DNA from: Synoicihabitans lomoniglobus
GTDB taxonomy: Bacteria > Verrucomicrobiota > Verrucomicrobiia > Opitutales > Opitutaceae
NCBI RefSeq assembly: GCF_029023725.1
Contig: NZ_CP119075.1
Coordinates: forward strand, 2,041,501-2,105,500
DNA: 64,000 nt
Direction: 5' to 3'
Shown: piece after piece, positions 12,301 through 21,503 of the stretch
How the letters are laid out: every line of letters begins with the position of its first letter
Numbering within the stretch: position 1 is the stretch's first letter
Made by a program: the position numbers and the translations under genes
The notes under the pieces: generated by a model
Seen by the model: the letters and a program-made list of their open reading frames with translations, nothing else
Told to the model about the DNA's origin: nothing
Database searches by the model: none

Positions 12301-12680
12301 GAGTGGGGCGTCGAGAGGAGGCGCTGGTTGCCGCCGAAGAGGCGGTCGGATTGAGACGTCAGTTGGTGGAGCGCAACCGGGACGCCTACCTGCCGAATTT
12401 GGCGATGTCGTTGGCGGTGCTGGGTGACCGGCAATTCGAACTTGAGCACTTCGCGGAAGCCGCGCACTGCCATAAGGAGGCCCTGTTTTGTTTGGCGCCG
12501 GCATTTCGCCGGCTGCCCCAGGCCCACGGGAATTTGTTCATCGGAATTGCGCGCGACTATTTTTCTGCAATCGAGAAGGCTGGGGCCGAACCGGAGAACG
12601 ATGTGGTCGAACTGTTGCGTGAGTTGGGGCTGCTGGTTGAAGGGCAACCAGATGGTGGGAAACCGGAATCGCCGGAGTGA
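9357..12680 (+). CDS. STAND NTPase with C-terminal near-identical TPR repeats (NLR-like)
   Basis: 1107 residues. Residues 1-60 hold hydrophobic/glycine-rich stretches (ATLLLKALIAVAK, FAQFGGGIGDVVAGML) of unknown role. A helical, partly coiled-coil region runs to about 345. The NTPase core has Walker A GRAGSGKT at 404-411 and Walker B ALLVIDYA (D460). A winged-helix-like linker region follows. Residues 837-1020 are four 46-residue TPR units, then a degenerate tail. This architecture is that of STAND/NLR-like proteins, many of which sense phage proteins; a defence role here is inference. Flanked by core genes (hemL, nadE), as a single-gene island. No separate effector domain recognised. Confidence 0.85.
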   Translation: MVDPGTMTLAATLLLKALIAVAKGSKGEGSGTETATDGGLTGIFAQFGGGIGDVVAGMLPSAAHEKLKSLLTRSELFDLDPQTQLPRNHDLQQASRDAFRGAALALTWELAGRVQSEKPWLKSLGEALGAGKLRQLFSDDAIAGDPRRAWVMRLQAAISTQSFLDCHDKLQLNDAEIRSVLGQGRSSLSDRLTSGVSEWVDREVGSDGQPPEFQTLLHDGWQMSPEAPVLRFVDLHASFFAEYLKHRPEVSRIHVAQELADLRQSLDDEFSDLRGSFAAIDDQLGQLLRQQSQLALDIGEVMATLATLNSARAHGDEQQRALTAEILHGVLRLESKFDYLLGGLSSQTIDTLRLGDKRKHPQDDRYFMLPQYRALPLVGRDADLADLRDWLRAPDALSVRLMIGRAGSGKTRLAFEFLAELGDQWAHWTAGWMTRDHLATTLQRDPAKLHWDRPALLVIDYAQALADPITALLQRLRDNAPESGPPLRVLLLERVEGAWFDTMLRTDEVSSYAASSVGELFDPPSAVKVQPLPPGRLRRDLLASALTRVAQFHGKPSPPLPTEGDDASLDHALAKTDFAEPLLLILAARTALDEGLTAAMAHTRTELAHLAAKRERARLRRYASLSSSTEQRSAERLLCHLAACATLEEVKTTAELNRLVQEELAALGLPWPSGWGDLAQQLQEILPGQTMSETSRVVGPILPDFVGEAFVLQQLAVSEKSATPWHAWESVVRRGAQRDPVGLPKNIIHAWQNFGQDYGTSEAERPLLYATDMLIADAAVSRDRSALLGLLGAMPDQSLELADRALKLAKLNYERARNLAEKSESPDLSDWAHAASNWANRLSGVGRREEALVAAEEAVGLRRQLVERNRDAYLPDLASSVNNWANRLSGVGRREEALVAAEEAVGLYRQLVERNRDSYLPNLAMSVNNWANQLSEVGRREEALVAAEEAVGLYRQLVERNRDAYLPNLAMSVNNWAAYLSGVGRREEALVAAEEAVGLRRQLVERNRDAYLPNLAMSLAVLGDRQFELEHFAEAAHCHKEALFCLAPAFRRLPQAHGNLFIGIARDYFSAIEKAGAEPENDVVELLRELGLLVEGQPDGGKPESPE
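11865..12416 (+). repeat. Four tandem 138-bp in-frame TPR units
   Basis: AATTGG recurs at exactly 11865, 12003, 12141 and 12279, giving four units of 138 bases (46 codons) that are over 90% alike by eye. The differences cluster at a few codons: unit residues 4-5 (NR, NR, NQ, AY), 8 (G/G/E/G), 26 (R/Y/Y/R) and 36 (A/S/A/A). The 26th codon is aga in units 1 and 4 and tat in units 2 and 3, a three-base swap that suggests exchange between units. The pattern is of recent duplication and reshuffling. Confidence 0.95.
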
Positions 12681-12734
12681 AATGGGGCCCATCATCGGTG
12701 TTGGACGGCGGGGCGTTGCCGGGGCGGCCAGGGT

Positions 12735-12757
12735 GTCGGGCATAAAGCCCGACCCAC
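12735..12757. repeat. Dispersed palindromic repeat (gtcgggc type)
   Basis: GTCGGGCATAAAGCCCGAC followed by CCAC, a hairpin-forming 23-base word. It recurs as an inverted pair at 46045-46111. Lies in the 194-base gap between the convergent STAND and nadE genes. Confidence 0.6.
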
Positions 12758-12874
12758 GACGATACCGCAGATCTGTTACCGCGGGTTGGCCCTCTAGTCC
12801 CGACACATTGCCGATCCGCCGTCTTGCCTTGAATCACCACCATTCGGCGGCGGGCGTATTCCCGGTGAGGGCCT

Positions 12875-14518
12875 TCAGCTCACGTATTTTTGGACGATGG
12901 GGATGCGGCGGCCGACGCCGAAGGCGAGGGGAGTAATCTTGATGCCGGGAGCCGCTTGTTTGCGTTTGTATTCGTTGAGGTCGACCTTGCGCACCATGTC
13001 ATTGACGACCGAGGTCTCGAATCCTTGGTGAACCAGATCGCGTCGCGAGAGGCCTTCCTCGACGTAACCGCGCAGGATGGCGTCGAGTTCGTCGTAGGGC
13101 GGCAGGCTGTCCTCGTCTTTTTGGTCGGGCCGCAGTTCCGCGCTCGGCGGTTTGTTGATCGTATTCCACGGCACGATTTCGCGCTCGCGGTTCATCCAGC
13201 GGGAGAGCGCGAATACTTGGGTTTTGAATACATCCGAAATGACCGCGAGACCGCCGCACATGTCGCCGTAAAGGGTGCAATAACCGACCGCGATTTCGCT
13301 CTTGTTGCCGGTGGTGAGTAGCAGCGCGCCAAACTTGTTGGACAGCGCCATCATCAATACACCACGGATCCGGGCTTGGATGTTCTCTTCGGTCACATCA
13401 ACCGGCCGCCCCTCGAACAAGGGCTGCAAGGCCGTTTCGCAGGCCGCGACAGCTAGGGCGATTTCCATCGTCTCGAAAGGAATCCCGATATTCGCCGCCA
13501 GGTCCTTGGCGTCGTCACGAGAGTGTTGCGATGAGATGGACGAGGGAAGCGAAACGCCGATCACGTTTTCCGCGCCGAAGGCCTCCGCCGCGAGCACGGC
13601 CACGACGGCCGAATCGATGCCGCCGCTGAGCGCTACGAGCGCTTTCTTAAAGCCCGACTTGAACGCGTAGTCGCGCAATCCCAGCACCAACGCATCGTGC
13701 ACGTCGGCCATGTCTTCCTGCGCAAAACTCGGGGCGAGGACTGGCTCCGCCGTCGTGGCCAGATCGATGACGGCTTGATCCTCGCGAAAGGCCGCCAGGC
13801 CGGTGTGCAGCGTGCCGTCGGGTTTCGCGATGACGGAACGACCATCGAAGACGAGTTCATCGTTACCGCCGACCGCGTTCACGTAAACGACGGGGCAGCC
13901 GAGGGTCTTGGCCGCATCGATCACGAGCTGCTGGCGCATGCGGTTCTTGCCGTGATGCCACGGACTTGCCGAGAGGTTCACCATCAGATCCACGCCGGCC
14001 TCCGCCAACTGGGCGACGGGATCGTGATGATACAGCGGCCGAGGCGTGACATCGGCGTGCATCCAGATGTCTTCGCAAATGGTCACGCCAACGCGTCGTC
14101 CATTGATCTTGAAAACCGTCGGCTGTTTGGCGGGCTCGAAATAACGGTCTTCATCGAAGACATCGTAAGTTGGCAGCAGACATTTCCGGGCAAATCCTTG
14201 AATCGCGCCGTGCTGACACAGCGCCGCGGCATTGAAAAACGGACGTCCTTCCTTGGCCGGATTACGCTCAATCGTGCCGACCAGTGCCGGCACGTCACCC
14301 GTGATCGCGGCAATCTCCATGAGCGTGCCCTCCGCATCGTCGCCAAATCGCCGCTTCAGCAGCAGGTCGCGAGGCGGGTAGCCGCAACTGACCATTTCGG
14401 GGAAAACCACCAGTTCGGCTCCCGCCGCAACGAGGTTTCGGTAGGCCGCAATGATCCGGTCGCGGTTGCCCGCGAGGTCTCCGACCGTGGTATTGATTTG
14501 AGCTAGTCCGACGCGCAT
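12875..14518 (-). CDS. nadE: Glutamine-dependent NAD+ synthetase
   Basis: Amidates deamido-NAD+ with glutamine as N donor. The N-terminal glutaminase (CN-hydrolase) domain has the E41 (VVFPEM), K111 (RKCLLPTYD) and C147 (VTICEDIW) triad. The C-terminal synthetase domain carries the PP-loop [14 protein letters not shown] and ends [22 protein letters not shown] use the ATG at 14518 ([18 protein letters not shown]), which matches the family N-terminus; in-frame sequence upstream is not conserved-looking. 547 residues, the family norm. Divergent from the TolC-like gene. Confidence 0.95.
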   Translation of the reverse strand: MRVGLAQINTTVGDLAGNRDRIIAAYRNLVAAGAELVVFPEMVSCGYPPRDLLLKRRFGDDAEGTLMEIAAITGDVPALVGTIERNPAKEGRPFFNAAALCQHGAIQGFARKCLLPTYDVFDEDRYFEPAKQPTVFKINGRRVGVTICEDIWMHADVTPRPLYHHDPVAQLAEAGVDLMVNLSASPWHHGKNRMRQQLVIDAAKTLGCPVVYVNAVGGNDELVFDGRSVIAKPDGTLHTGLAAFREDQAVIDLATTAEPVLAPSFAQEDMADVHDALVLGLRDYAFKSGFKKALVALSGGIDSAVVAVLAAEAFGAENVIGVSLPSSISSQHSRDDAKDLAANIGIPFETMEIALAVAACETALQPLFEGRPVDVTEENIQARIRGVLMMALSNKFGALLLTTGNKSEIAVGYCTLYGDMCGGLAVISDVFKTQVFALSRWMNREREIVPWNTINKPPSAELRPDQKDEDSLPPYDELDAILRGYVEEGLSRRDLVHQGFETSVVNDMVRKVDLNEYKRKQAAPGIKITPLAFGVGRRIPIVQKYVS

Positions 14519-14657
14519 GAGTGTTAAAACGGAGCAACGTGACCCAACCCCGGGAAACTGACAATCCACAAGCCTCGATCCGTGTTCAACCGACACCACG
14601 AGATATAAACGCCGTGTCTTGCGCCCGACTCCGGTGACGGTTTGCTTGCGTGCTACC

Positions 14658-15998
14658 ATGGCTGAATCGCTCCTTCGTTCGTTGCCCCGCTTATCAACTT
14701 TCCTTCGGCTGGGAGCCGGTTTGGCGCTGGTCACACTGGGAGCGTTGACGACCACCGCTGCCTCCTACGACCTCGCTGATGCACTTGAGGCCGTGGACGA
14801 TACCAACCTGAGCGTGCTGCTCAGCCGGGAAACCGTGCTTCAAACCATGGAGACGGCCACTCAGGCCCGAGCCGGATTGCTTCCCAACCTCACGCTCGAT
14901 GCCTCCCAACGCCGCTCTCAGTCCGCGTCGTTTGGCAGCACCGTCTCCCGCAACGGCATCAATAATCGCTTCGATGTGGGCCTGAACGGCCGTCTGGACC
15001 TCCTTGATCCTCAAACCATCGCCACCCACCAAGCCGCAAAAATCGGAATACTGGTGGCGCGCCAAAATGCTGAAAGCACTCGCGAAACAGTGCGAGCCGC
15101 CGTCGCGACGGTTTTTTTGCAACATCGACGCAACCTCGCGCGTCTCGACTTGATCAATGCTGACATCACTCGGGCCGACGCGCTCCTCGACTTGGCCGTG
15201 CGCCAACGTGATGCCGGTGTCGCCACTCAAATCGATGTCACCCGCGCCCAAGCCCAACTCGCCATTGCCCAACAGGCTCGCCTCCAACAGGAGACCGAGG
15301 TCCGGGCCACTGAACTCCAATTCATTCGACTACTGGCCCTGCCGGTCGACACCCCGGTCTCGCTGGCTCCGTTTGCCGTGACGATCTCCACGAGTGAATC
15401 CACCGTGCTGGTGTCGCCCGAAGACCAGGCGTTCGCGCATCGGGCCGACTACCAGAGCTCGGCCCAACGCTTGGAACAATCCGATCTCGAAGTGCGCGCC
15501 GCAAAATTCAATCGCCTGCCGTCCTTGTCATTGAATGGCAACTACGGGCGAGCCAGCGCCACCGCCTTTGATGGCGAGGACGCCGCCGTGTGGTCGGCCG
15601 GAGTGTCCCTCAGCGTCCCCGTATTCGACGGTTTGCGCACCGGCTCGCTCACGCGCCTGGCGCTGTCCCGGCGTCGCGCCAACCAACTGCGGCACGAGGA
15701 TCTGACCCGCGGCATCAGTGCCGAGGTGCAGCTCGCCCTGCAGGATACGGCGTCGCGTCGCGCCCAGATCCAGGTCGCGCAAACCAGTCTGGCCCTGGCC
15801 GAGGATGAACTCGAGCTCGCCCAAATCCGCTTTGAACAGGGAGCCGCCGACAATCGTGAAATGATCGAAGCGCAAAACCGCCTCGCCGTGGCCAGCGACA
15901 ATCTGCTCGGCGCCACGCTTCAGTATAATTTGAGCCGGGTTGAATTGGCCCGTGTTACCGGTGACGTGCGAGCGATCCTCCGCGAGCAAGCGCCGTGA
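14658..15998 (+). CDS. TolC-family outer-membrane channel protein
   Basis: 446 residues with a signal peptide ([22 protein letters not shown]). Two repeats of the outer-membrane efflux protein domain with long amphipathic helices and the typical turn signatures: [33 protein letters not shown] and [21 protein letters not shown]. It would form the outer-membrane exit duct of a tripartite efflux or type I system, but no fusion protein or pump is adjacent. Start chosen at 14658 because the signal peptide follows it. Its stop overlaps the GTG start of maf by 4 bases. Confidence 0.88.
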   Translation: MAESLLRSLPRLSTFLRLGAGLALVTLGALTTTAASYDLADALEAVDDTNLSVLLSRETVLQTMETATQARAGLLPNLTLDASQRRSQSASFGSTVSRNGINNRFDVGLNGRLDLLDPQTIATHQAAKIGILVARQNAESTRETVRAAVATVFLQHRRNLARLDLINADITRADALLDLAVRQRDAGVATQIDVTRAQAQLAIAQQARLQQETEVRATELQFIRLLALPVDTPVSLAPFAVTISTSESTVLVSPEDQAFAHRADYQSSAQRLEQSDLEVRAAKFNRLPSLSLNGNYGRASATAFDGEDAAVWSAGVSLSVPVFDGLRTGSLTRLALSRRRANQLRHEDLTRGISAEVQLALQDTASRRAQIQVAQTSLALAEDELELAQIRFEQGAADNREMIEAQNRLAVASDNLLGATLQYNLSRVELARVTGDVRAILREQAP

Positions 15999-16588
15999 GC
16001 GATTCGGCCGCTTCCACCCGGACCTTGATTCTCGCCTCGGCGTCCCCTCGACGCCGGGAGCTGCTCGCTTCGTTGGGCGTGACGTTCGACGTGATCACCG
16101 CCGACGTCGTCGAACACGAGGATCCGACCACCGACCCTCGCGAAATGGTGGCGCACAACGCCGCGCTCAAAGCCGATTGGGTCGCAGCCCGACACCCCGA
16201 TCGCTGGGTGCTGGGGGCCGACACCACCGTGTTTATCGACGGCCACGCGCTGAATAAACCGGCCGATAGGGTGGAAGCCCGGGCCATGTTGCGACGACTC
16301 AGCGGACGCACGCACACCGTTTTCACGGGGCTGGCCCTGCGGCACACCGCCACCCATCGGGCCATCGACGAGGGCGTGGCGAGTGACGTGACGTTCAATT
16401 CGCTGTCGGATGCTACCATCGAAACCTATCTCAGCCAGGTCCACACCCTCGACAAAGCGGGCGGTTACGCGATCCAGGAGCACGGCGAACTGATCGTAGC
16501 CCGCCAAAGCGGCTCATTTTCCAACATCGTCGGATTACCTTTGGAACGAACGAAACAAATTTTGACCGAATTGGGTCTCTTGCGCTGA
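15995..16588 (+). CDS. maf: Maf-family nucleoside triphosphate pyrophosphatase
   Basis: Hydrolyses dTTP/UTP or modified nucleotides to monophosphates. Family motifs: LILASASPRRRELLASLG at the N-terminus, GADTTVFIDG (metal site), NKPADRVEARAMLRRLSGRTH and KAGGYAIQEHG. 197 residues, as expected. Begins with GTG inside a GTGA overlap with the upstream TolC-like gene, so translation is coupled. Confidence 0.94.
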   Translation: MSDSAASTRTLILASASPRRRELLASLGVTFDVITADVVEHEDPTTDPREMVAHNAALKADWVAARHPDRWVLGADTTVFIDGHALNKPADRVEARAMLRRLSGRTHTVFTGLALRHTATHRAIDEGVASDVTFNSLSDATIETYLSQVHTLDKAGGYAIQEHGELIVARQSGSFSNIVGLPLERTKQILTELGLLR

Positions 16589-16609
16589 GTTACTCCGGTT
16601 TCCGCCGTC

Positions 16610-17758
16610 ATGTCATCCGTTCTTCCTCCACCTTCACGCCCGCCCCGCCGCCGCCGTTCCTCCGGCAGCGAAGGTATCGGGTGGGTGCGTGGCCCGCGTC
16701 GCAACTCGGCGATGCGCGCCGGCATTATCGGCACGATCATCGTGCACCTCCTCCTGCTGTGGTTGGGACCCAAATTTGCCGATCACTTCATGGAAGGCCC
16801 GACCGTTGGCATGCGACCCGAGACCGAGGAAAATCGGATGTTCGACATCAATATCATGCCGGACGAGATGCCACCCGTGAACTTCGTCGAGGCCAATCCC
16901 GATGCTCCGGACAACCCGCCCGACGAGACCGAGAACTTTGCCGACCGCAATCAACAGCTCGCTCAGGAAGAGCCCGCCGCCGAGCTCGGTGACATGCCGT
17001 CCACCGTCGGACTGGATGACGTCGAATCGACTGCGATCGTCTCCGGTGACGGTGCCGAACCGCTACCGCCCACGGCCGCCGCCCCCCCGACGCCGGAAGT
17101 GACCGAAAGCGAGTCCACCGAGACCGAGGAACTTCCCGCCCTGGCTCAGGACCCCCTGGGCGGCACCGAAGAAATGTTGGGCGAAAACGAGGACACCATC
17201 GGCACCAATATCGTCGAACTCCCCGAAAACCCCCAGTCCGATGTGACGGAGCGCGTCGAGGGCGTGACCGATCCCGACCAGGCCACCCCGGAAGGTCGCG
17301 GTCTCTACTACCGCCCCGACCCGAATCGTCCGGCGCAACGGCCCAACCTCGCCCAATCTCAGATCCAGCCTGCCGTGTTCGCCAATCGCGCCGCCGGCAC
17401 GGAAAACATCGGCGTCGTCGCGCACAACGCCTTGCGCACCGAGTTTGGCGTCTACTTCCAACGCATGCTCGGCGTGATCGGGCAGGGCTGGCGCTACGAC
17501 ATCAAAGCCAAGATCGAGCGACGCCTCGGGTTTCCGCTCGACGGCAGCCGCGTGGTGGTGGCGTTTACCCTCAACAAGGATGGCTCCATTAAGATCGACA
17601 ATGTCGATGGCAACGCCGGTCCCCTGTGGGACGGCGTGGCAGTCGAGGCCGTAGCGGCCCCATCGCGGCTGCAGGATGGTTTTGGTGAATGGACCGACGA
17701 AATGGTGGTCATCCTCGGCGACAGCACCCCGATCAAGCTGACCTTCTTTTACCAGTAA
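16610..17758 (+). CDS. Membrane-anchored TonB/TolA-like protein, 382 aa
   Basis: A basic, proline-rich cytoplasmic stretch (RPPRRRRSS) is followed by one membrane helix (AGIIGTIIVHLLLLWLG, about 37-53), a long acidic, Pro/Glu-rich periplasmic linker (about 60-235) and a C-terminal globular domain (about 270-382). The last has strands RVVVAFTLNKDGSIKIDNVDG and AVEAVAAPSRLQ reminiscent of TonB/TolA C-termini. No ExbB/ExbD neighbour; a separate set lies at 34.8-36.8 kb. The stop codon is directly followed by the start of the pseudouridine synthase. Function uncertain. Confidence 0.65.
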   Translation: MSSVLPPPSRPPRRRRSSGSEGIGWVRGPRRNSAMRAGIIGTIIVHLLLLWLGPKFADHFMEGPTVGMRPETEENRMFDINIMPDEMPPVNFVEANPDAPDNPPDETENFADRNQQLAQEEPAAELGDMPSTVGLDDVESTAIVSGDGAEPLPPTAAAPPTPEVTESESTETEELPALAQDPLGGTEEMLGENEDTIGTNIVELPENPQSDVTERVEGVTDPDQATPEGRGLYYRPDPNRPAQRPNLAQSQIQPAVFANRAAGTENIGVVAHNALRTEFGVYFQRMLGVIGQGWRYDIKAKIERRLGFPLDGSRVVVAFTLNKDGSIKIDNVDGNAGPLWDGVAVEAVAAPSRLQDGFGEWTDEMVVILGDSTPIKLTFFYQ

Positions 17759-18529
17759 ATGAATCGCTCCGATGCAGTGCCGGAGTTGGACGCGCCGTTG
17801 GGCAAAGGCGTCGAGATCGTGACGGCGGACGCGTCGGGTCTCTACGCCTTGGCCAAACCCGCCGGGGTGCTCTCGCACCCAAACAAGTCCGGCGAAGAGC
17901 CGCGGTCATTATTGAACACACCCTACACATTGACCGGGGAATGCTATGGCTGGACGAGCGCGGATGGCACCGAGCGCCGTGCCTGGCTGCTCAACCGTCT
18001 CGATTCGGGCACCTCCGGTGTCGTTCTCTTGGCCACCGACGAAGCCCTGGCCCGACACATTCGGGCGTTGTTCAAAACGAAACGTATTCAGAAAACGTAT
18101 GCGGCGCTGGTCTTCGGACGCCCGGTGACGCGTCGAGAGGTTTGGCACGACCGCCTCGCCGTGCAAAAACAAGGCGGTCGCATCCGCACGGGCGGGCAGG
18201 GGAACATCCCGGCCGAGTCGATCATGCAGTGGGTCGATTCCGCCCGGCAGGCCACGCCGCCACTCAGCCTGATCCAACTCGAACCGCGCACCGGCCGCAG
18301 TCACCAACTCCGCGTGCAGGCGGCGTTACGCCATCTTCCCATTGTCGGCGACGCCACTTACGGCGACTTCCGGCTCAATCGCGACTTCGCCAAACGCAGC
18401 GGGGATAAGCGGCTCTTTTTGCATTCGTTTCGCACCCGTTTCGACTACGAATGGCGCGGGCGTCGGCACCGGTTTCAAGCCGAGGCGCCCCTGCCGGAAT
18501 CCTTCGCGCAAGCGCTCCAGCGGGGTTAG
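17759..18529 (+). CDS. RluA-family pseudouridine synthase
   Basis: Isomerises uridine to pseudouridine in rRNA or tRNA. Catalytic motif LLNRLDSGTSGVVLLA (HRLDxxTSG in most members; here N replaces H, the Asp is kept), then the RIQKTYAALVFG strand and PRTGRSHQLRVQAALRHLPIVGD. No S4 domain, so it is of the short RluA/TruC type. The ATG abuts the TAA of the preceding gene with no gap. Target RNA not predictable. Confidence 0.88.
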   Translation: MNRSDAVPELDAPLGKGVEIVTADASGLYALAKPAGVLSHPNKSGEEPRSLLNTPYTLTGECYGWTSADGTERRAWLLNRLDSGTSGVVLLATDEALARHIRALFKTKRIQKTYAALVFGRPVTRREVWHDRLAVQKQGGRIRTGGQGNIPAESIMQWVDSARQATPPLSLIQLEPRTGRSHQLRVQAALRHLPIVGDATYGDFRLNRDFAKRSGDKRLFLHSFRTRFDYEWRGRRHRFQAEAPLPESFAQALQRG

Positions 18530-18646
18530 ACAGAGGACGCTTTATTTCCGGCATTTCTCGCCGACCCGTTTGATGAAAATGAAGAACGTGGTTCTTTCAT
18601 TGAACATTTGAAAAAGAACTCGGGACTAACCGCGTTTTCGCGCCTC

Positions 18647-20227
18647 ATGCACACCCCTTTTATGTCTCGTTTCGGTTGGATTGTATCGACCGTGCTGATC
18701 ACGCTCGCGGGAGTGCTGGGGCTGGTGCGGTGGAGCGGAGCGAGAACCCACGCTTTGCCTCCATCCACCACCGACCTCGGTGAGCTCTTTGAGCGGGCAC
18801 CGACCGATGAAAACCAGGCATTTCATTATACCCCGCCGGTGCCGCTGGCTCGGTTGGCGACTGAATGGGAACCGCAACGTGCGCTTGTGCTGGGCATGGC
18901 GCTACCCGAACTCATGGCCGACCAAAGCATCGCTCATTACCAGCGCGATCTGCTCGTCGCGGCGCACGATCTGGTGGATGTGTATGTTTTCTGTGAACAC
19001 GACCACACCCGCGCGATGGCGTATTTTTTGTCGCTGCTCAACGAGCTGCCGCAAGCGGAAGCGGTGCTGGCCCGCACGGACTTTGTCGACTCCCGGAATC
19101 TGAGTCGGTGGACCCGCGACTACGGTCCGGTGTTTGGAATCAAGCCGAATCAAGGGCTCGTGATGCTCGACCACGTTTATCGCAACCTGACGCTCGATCT
19201 CGAAGAACGAGTCGAGTCCAAGTCGGATTCATTGCGAAAATTCATGTCGCTGCAGGGGGACGCCATGCCCGGTGACGTGGCCGTTTATTTGCAGCAACGC
19301 TTCGATACCGAAGTCGACGTCGTGCGCCCGCCCTTGTGGATGGACGGCGGGGACTTCATCCACGACGGAAAGGGCAATGTATTTATTTCCGCGCAGACGC
19401 TCGTGCGCAACGGCGGCAACAAGTCGGCTCTCACCGAGCTCTTTCGCCGCTACTTCGGAGCCAAACAATTGCATGTCCTGCACGCGTTGCCCGGCTCCAC
19501 CGTCAACCACCTCGACATGGTGATCAAATTCCTCGACGCCAACACCGTGGTGGTCGCGGACTACCAGTCGGACGACGACGAGAATCTCAACCGCTACCGC
19601 CGTCAATTGACGCAAAGCGTGCGCACCATTCTGGCCGAGAATGAAGCCTACTTGCGTAAACACTTTCCCTCATTGCGCATTCTCAAAATGCCCATGCCGC
19701 CGATCATGTTCATGTCGGAGGAAGAGATCCTGGCCGAAGGAGCCTCCGAGTTCCTCCAGGCCATGGCCGTCAATTGGGGACTGACCACCGCCGACAATCT
19801 GCAACACCTGCGGCAGGCGGAATTACGGCAGTTGGAAGAGTCCACGTTGCACAGAATCCGCGGCGAAGTGGGGAGGGTGAACCTCAGTTCGGTCGATGGT
19901 TTCAACGCCGTGCTTCGTCACTACGGGCAACTGCCGATGGACAAGTATTTCGACATGCACTCGGAGTCGGTCACCCGCTACCGCAGTTACATCAACAGTC
20001 TCTTTCTGCACAGCACCGCTGGTCGCCAAGCGTTTTTGGTCCCCCGTTTCTCTGGTCGCACTACCGCTGAAACCGCCCGACTGACCGCTTGGGAATCGCA
20101 GGTCGCCACCACTTACCACCAAGCCTGGCCGGATGCCGAGATTCGCTGGATCAATTGCGATGGCATGATCACCGACATGGGCTTCATCCACTGCACCACG
20201 ATCACGGTGCCCGACTGGAAACTCTAA
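18647..20227 (+). CDS. Membrane-anchored or exported agmatine/peptidylarginine deiminase family protein
   Basis: Belongs to the guanidino-group-modifying family (agmatine deiminase / Porphyromonas-type PAD). Signatures: SRWTRDYGPVFGI, LWMDGGDFIHDG, STVNHLDMVIKF, and the C-terminal MGFIHCTTI segment with the candidate catalytic cysteine. Unlike cytosolic agmatine deiminase (about 370 aa) it has a hydrophobic N-terminal segment (WIVSTVLITLAGVLGLVRW) and about 150 extra residues, so it probably acts in the periplasm or outside. ATGs at 18647 and 18662 are both possible starts. Substrate unknown. Confidence 0.75.
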   Translation: MHTPFMSRFGWIVSTVLITLAGVLGLVRWSGARTHALPPSTTDLGELFERAPTDENQAFHYTPPVPLARLATEWEPQRALVLGMALPELMADQSIAHYQRDLLVAAHDLVDVYVFCEHDHTRAMAYFLSLLNELPQAEAVLARTDFVDSRNLSRWTRDYGPVFGIKPNQGLVMLDHVYRNLTLDLEERVESKSDSLRKFMSLQGDAMPGDVAVYLQQRFDTEVDVVRPPLWMDGGDFIHDGKGNVFISAQTLVRNGGNKSALTELFRRYFGAKQLHVLHALPGSTVNHLDMVIKFLDANTVVVADYQSDDDENLNRYRRQLTQSVRTILAENEAYLRKHFPSLRILKMPMPPIMFMSEEEILAEGASEFLQAMAVNWGLTTADNLQHLRQAELRQLEESTLHRIRGEVGRVNLSSVDGFNAVLRHYGQLPMDKYFDMHSESVTRYRSYINSLFLHSTAGRQAFLVPRFSGRTTAETARLTAWESQVATTYHQAWPDAEIRWINCDGMITDMGFIHCTTITVPDWKL

Positions 20228-20408
20228 GACGGTCGGCTGGTCGGCCTTCGGTTGCCCGAAGCCCGCCATTGACAGGCCAGAAAGTGTCCGCCACGCATGA
20301 AGCCATGTCGTTCGCCTCGTTTTACGCCTTCTTTTGGTTTGGCTATTGCCCCTCCGACTGAGCGGCTGCGCGACGACGTTTTCCTTTTAAAAAACTTCAT
20401 CCGCCGAC

Positions 20409-20431
20409 AGCCGCCCTAGGGCGGCTTTTTT
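20409..20431 (+). terminator. Rho-independent terminator or leader attenuator before aroF
   Basis: AGCCGCC CTAG GGCGGCT followed by TTTTTT: a near-perfect GC stem with a T tail, 20 bases upstream of the DAHP synthase start. It may terminate the deiminase transcript. Its closeness to aroF also allows an attenuation role; I see no leader peptide rich in aromatic codons. Confidence 0.75.
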
Positions 20432-20450
20432 CGTTTAAAACTTCCGCATC

Positions 20451-21503
20451 ATGATTCTCCCCAAGTCCCACCGCCTGACTGATCCTCAAGTCGCCGAACT
20501 CACCGCCATCGTCTCCGAATTCGGGTGCAACCTGCAGCCCATCATCGGCGCCGTGCGGACCATTTATGCCATCCTTGGCGACGAGCGCGATGAGTTGATG
20601 ATCAACCGCATCGAGGGTCTGTCCTACGTCGATCGCGTCGATCGCATTCAGTCGGGCTTCAAATTGATGGACCGTCGGTCGGATCTGGCGACGCACGAGA
20701 TCAAACTCGGCGGGGTGACCCTTGGGAAAGAATTGTTCGTCATCGCCGGTCATTGCACCATCGACCCGAAGAACCCGAACTACTTCTACGAAACGGCCGC
20801 CGCGGTGAAGGAAGCCGGTGCTCACGTGGTGCGCGGCGGGGTCTGGAAACCCCGCACCAATCCGTATTCGTTTCAGGGTGACGTGAAGTCGCTCGACATC
20901 CTCATGGAGGCATCCCAGCGCACTGGCCTGCCGGTCGATGCCGAGGTAATGGATGAGGAGCACCTCAAGATGGCGCTCGATGCCGGCGTGCACATGCTCC
21001 AGATCGGCGCCCGCAACGCGCTCAACTATTCGCTGCTGCGCGCCATCGGCAAAGCCATCGCCGAACGCGATACCGTGGTGCTGCTCAAGCGCAGCATCCA
21101 CATGGGGCCGATCGATGAATTCATCGCCGCCGCCGAATACATCGTGAGTTTCGGCAACCCCAACATTCTCCTGTGTCCGCGCGGCACCAAACCGGGACTC
21201 GATGGCTACCGCAACCATCCCGACGAAAGCATCACGCCGTTGCTCAAGGAAAAGAGCTGGGCTCCCGTGGTCGTCGATCCGTCGCACTCCGTTGGCAAGG
21301 CCGCCTATGTGCCGGCTTGTTCGCTGGCGGCGGTCGCCTATGGCGCGGACGGCCTCTGCATCGAAAGTCACATCGACCCCGCCAAGGGCATCGGTGACGA
21401 TCCCAAGCAGGCGCTCACGCCGGCCGTGCTGGCCGAGACCATTCAGCAATCCAAGCAACTCTGGTCATTGCGTCGCGGCGAAGGCATCACGGCCGCGGTT
21501 TAG
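20451..21503 (+). CDS. aroF: 3-deoxy-7-phosphoheptulonate (DAHP) synthase, type I-beta
   Basis: First shikimate-pathway step: PEP plus erythrose-4-phosphate to DAHP. Residues 1-65 form a ferredoxin-like regulatory domain (CNLQPIIGAVRTIYAILGD). The barrel shows IAGHCTIDP (variant of AGPCSIE), VRGGVWKPRTNPYSFQG, LQIGARNALNYSLL, VLLKRSIHMGPIDEFIAAAEYI, LCPRGTKPG and VVVDPSHSVGK. The usual Cys of AGPCS is present as C in AGHCT. The 3' end overlaps the convergent YdeI-like gene by 17 bases. Confidence 0.95.
   Translation: MILPKSHRLTDPQVAELTAIVSEFGCNLQPIIGAVRTIYAILGDERDELMINRIEGLSYVDRVDRIQSGFKLMDRRSDLATHEIKLGGVTLGKELFVIAGHCTIDPKNPNYFYETAAAVKEAGAHVVRGGVWKPRTNPYSFQGDVKSLDILMEASQRTGLPVDAEVMDEEHLKMALDAGVHMLQIGARNALNYSLLRAIGKAIAERDTVVLLKRSIHMGPIDEFIAAAEYIVSFGNPNILLCPRGTKPGLDGYRNHPDESITPLLKEKSWAPVVVDPSHSVGKAAYVPACSLAAVAYGADGLCIESHIDPAKGIGDDPKQALTPAVLAETIQQSKQLWSLRRGEGITAAV

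Noticed and set aside
11865..12416. Regular repeats as a CRISPR array
   Set aside because: Units are 138 bases without spacers, in frame and protein coding.
11863..12504. Long minus-strand reading frame with Pro/Arg repeats opposite the TPR array
   Set aside because: It is the antisense of the repeated TPR codons; composition is low-complexity and the + strand frame is a clear STAND-TPR protein.
14519..14755. 79-residue N-terminal extension of NadE
   Set aside because: Overlaps the divergent TolC-like start region; MRVGLAQIN at 14518 is the family N-terminus.
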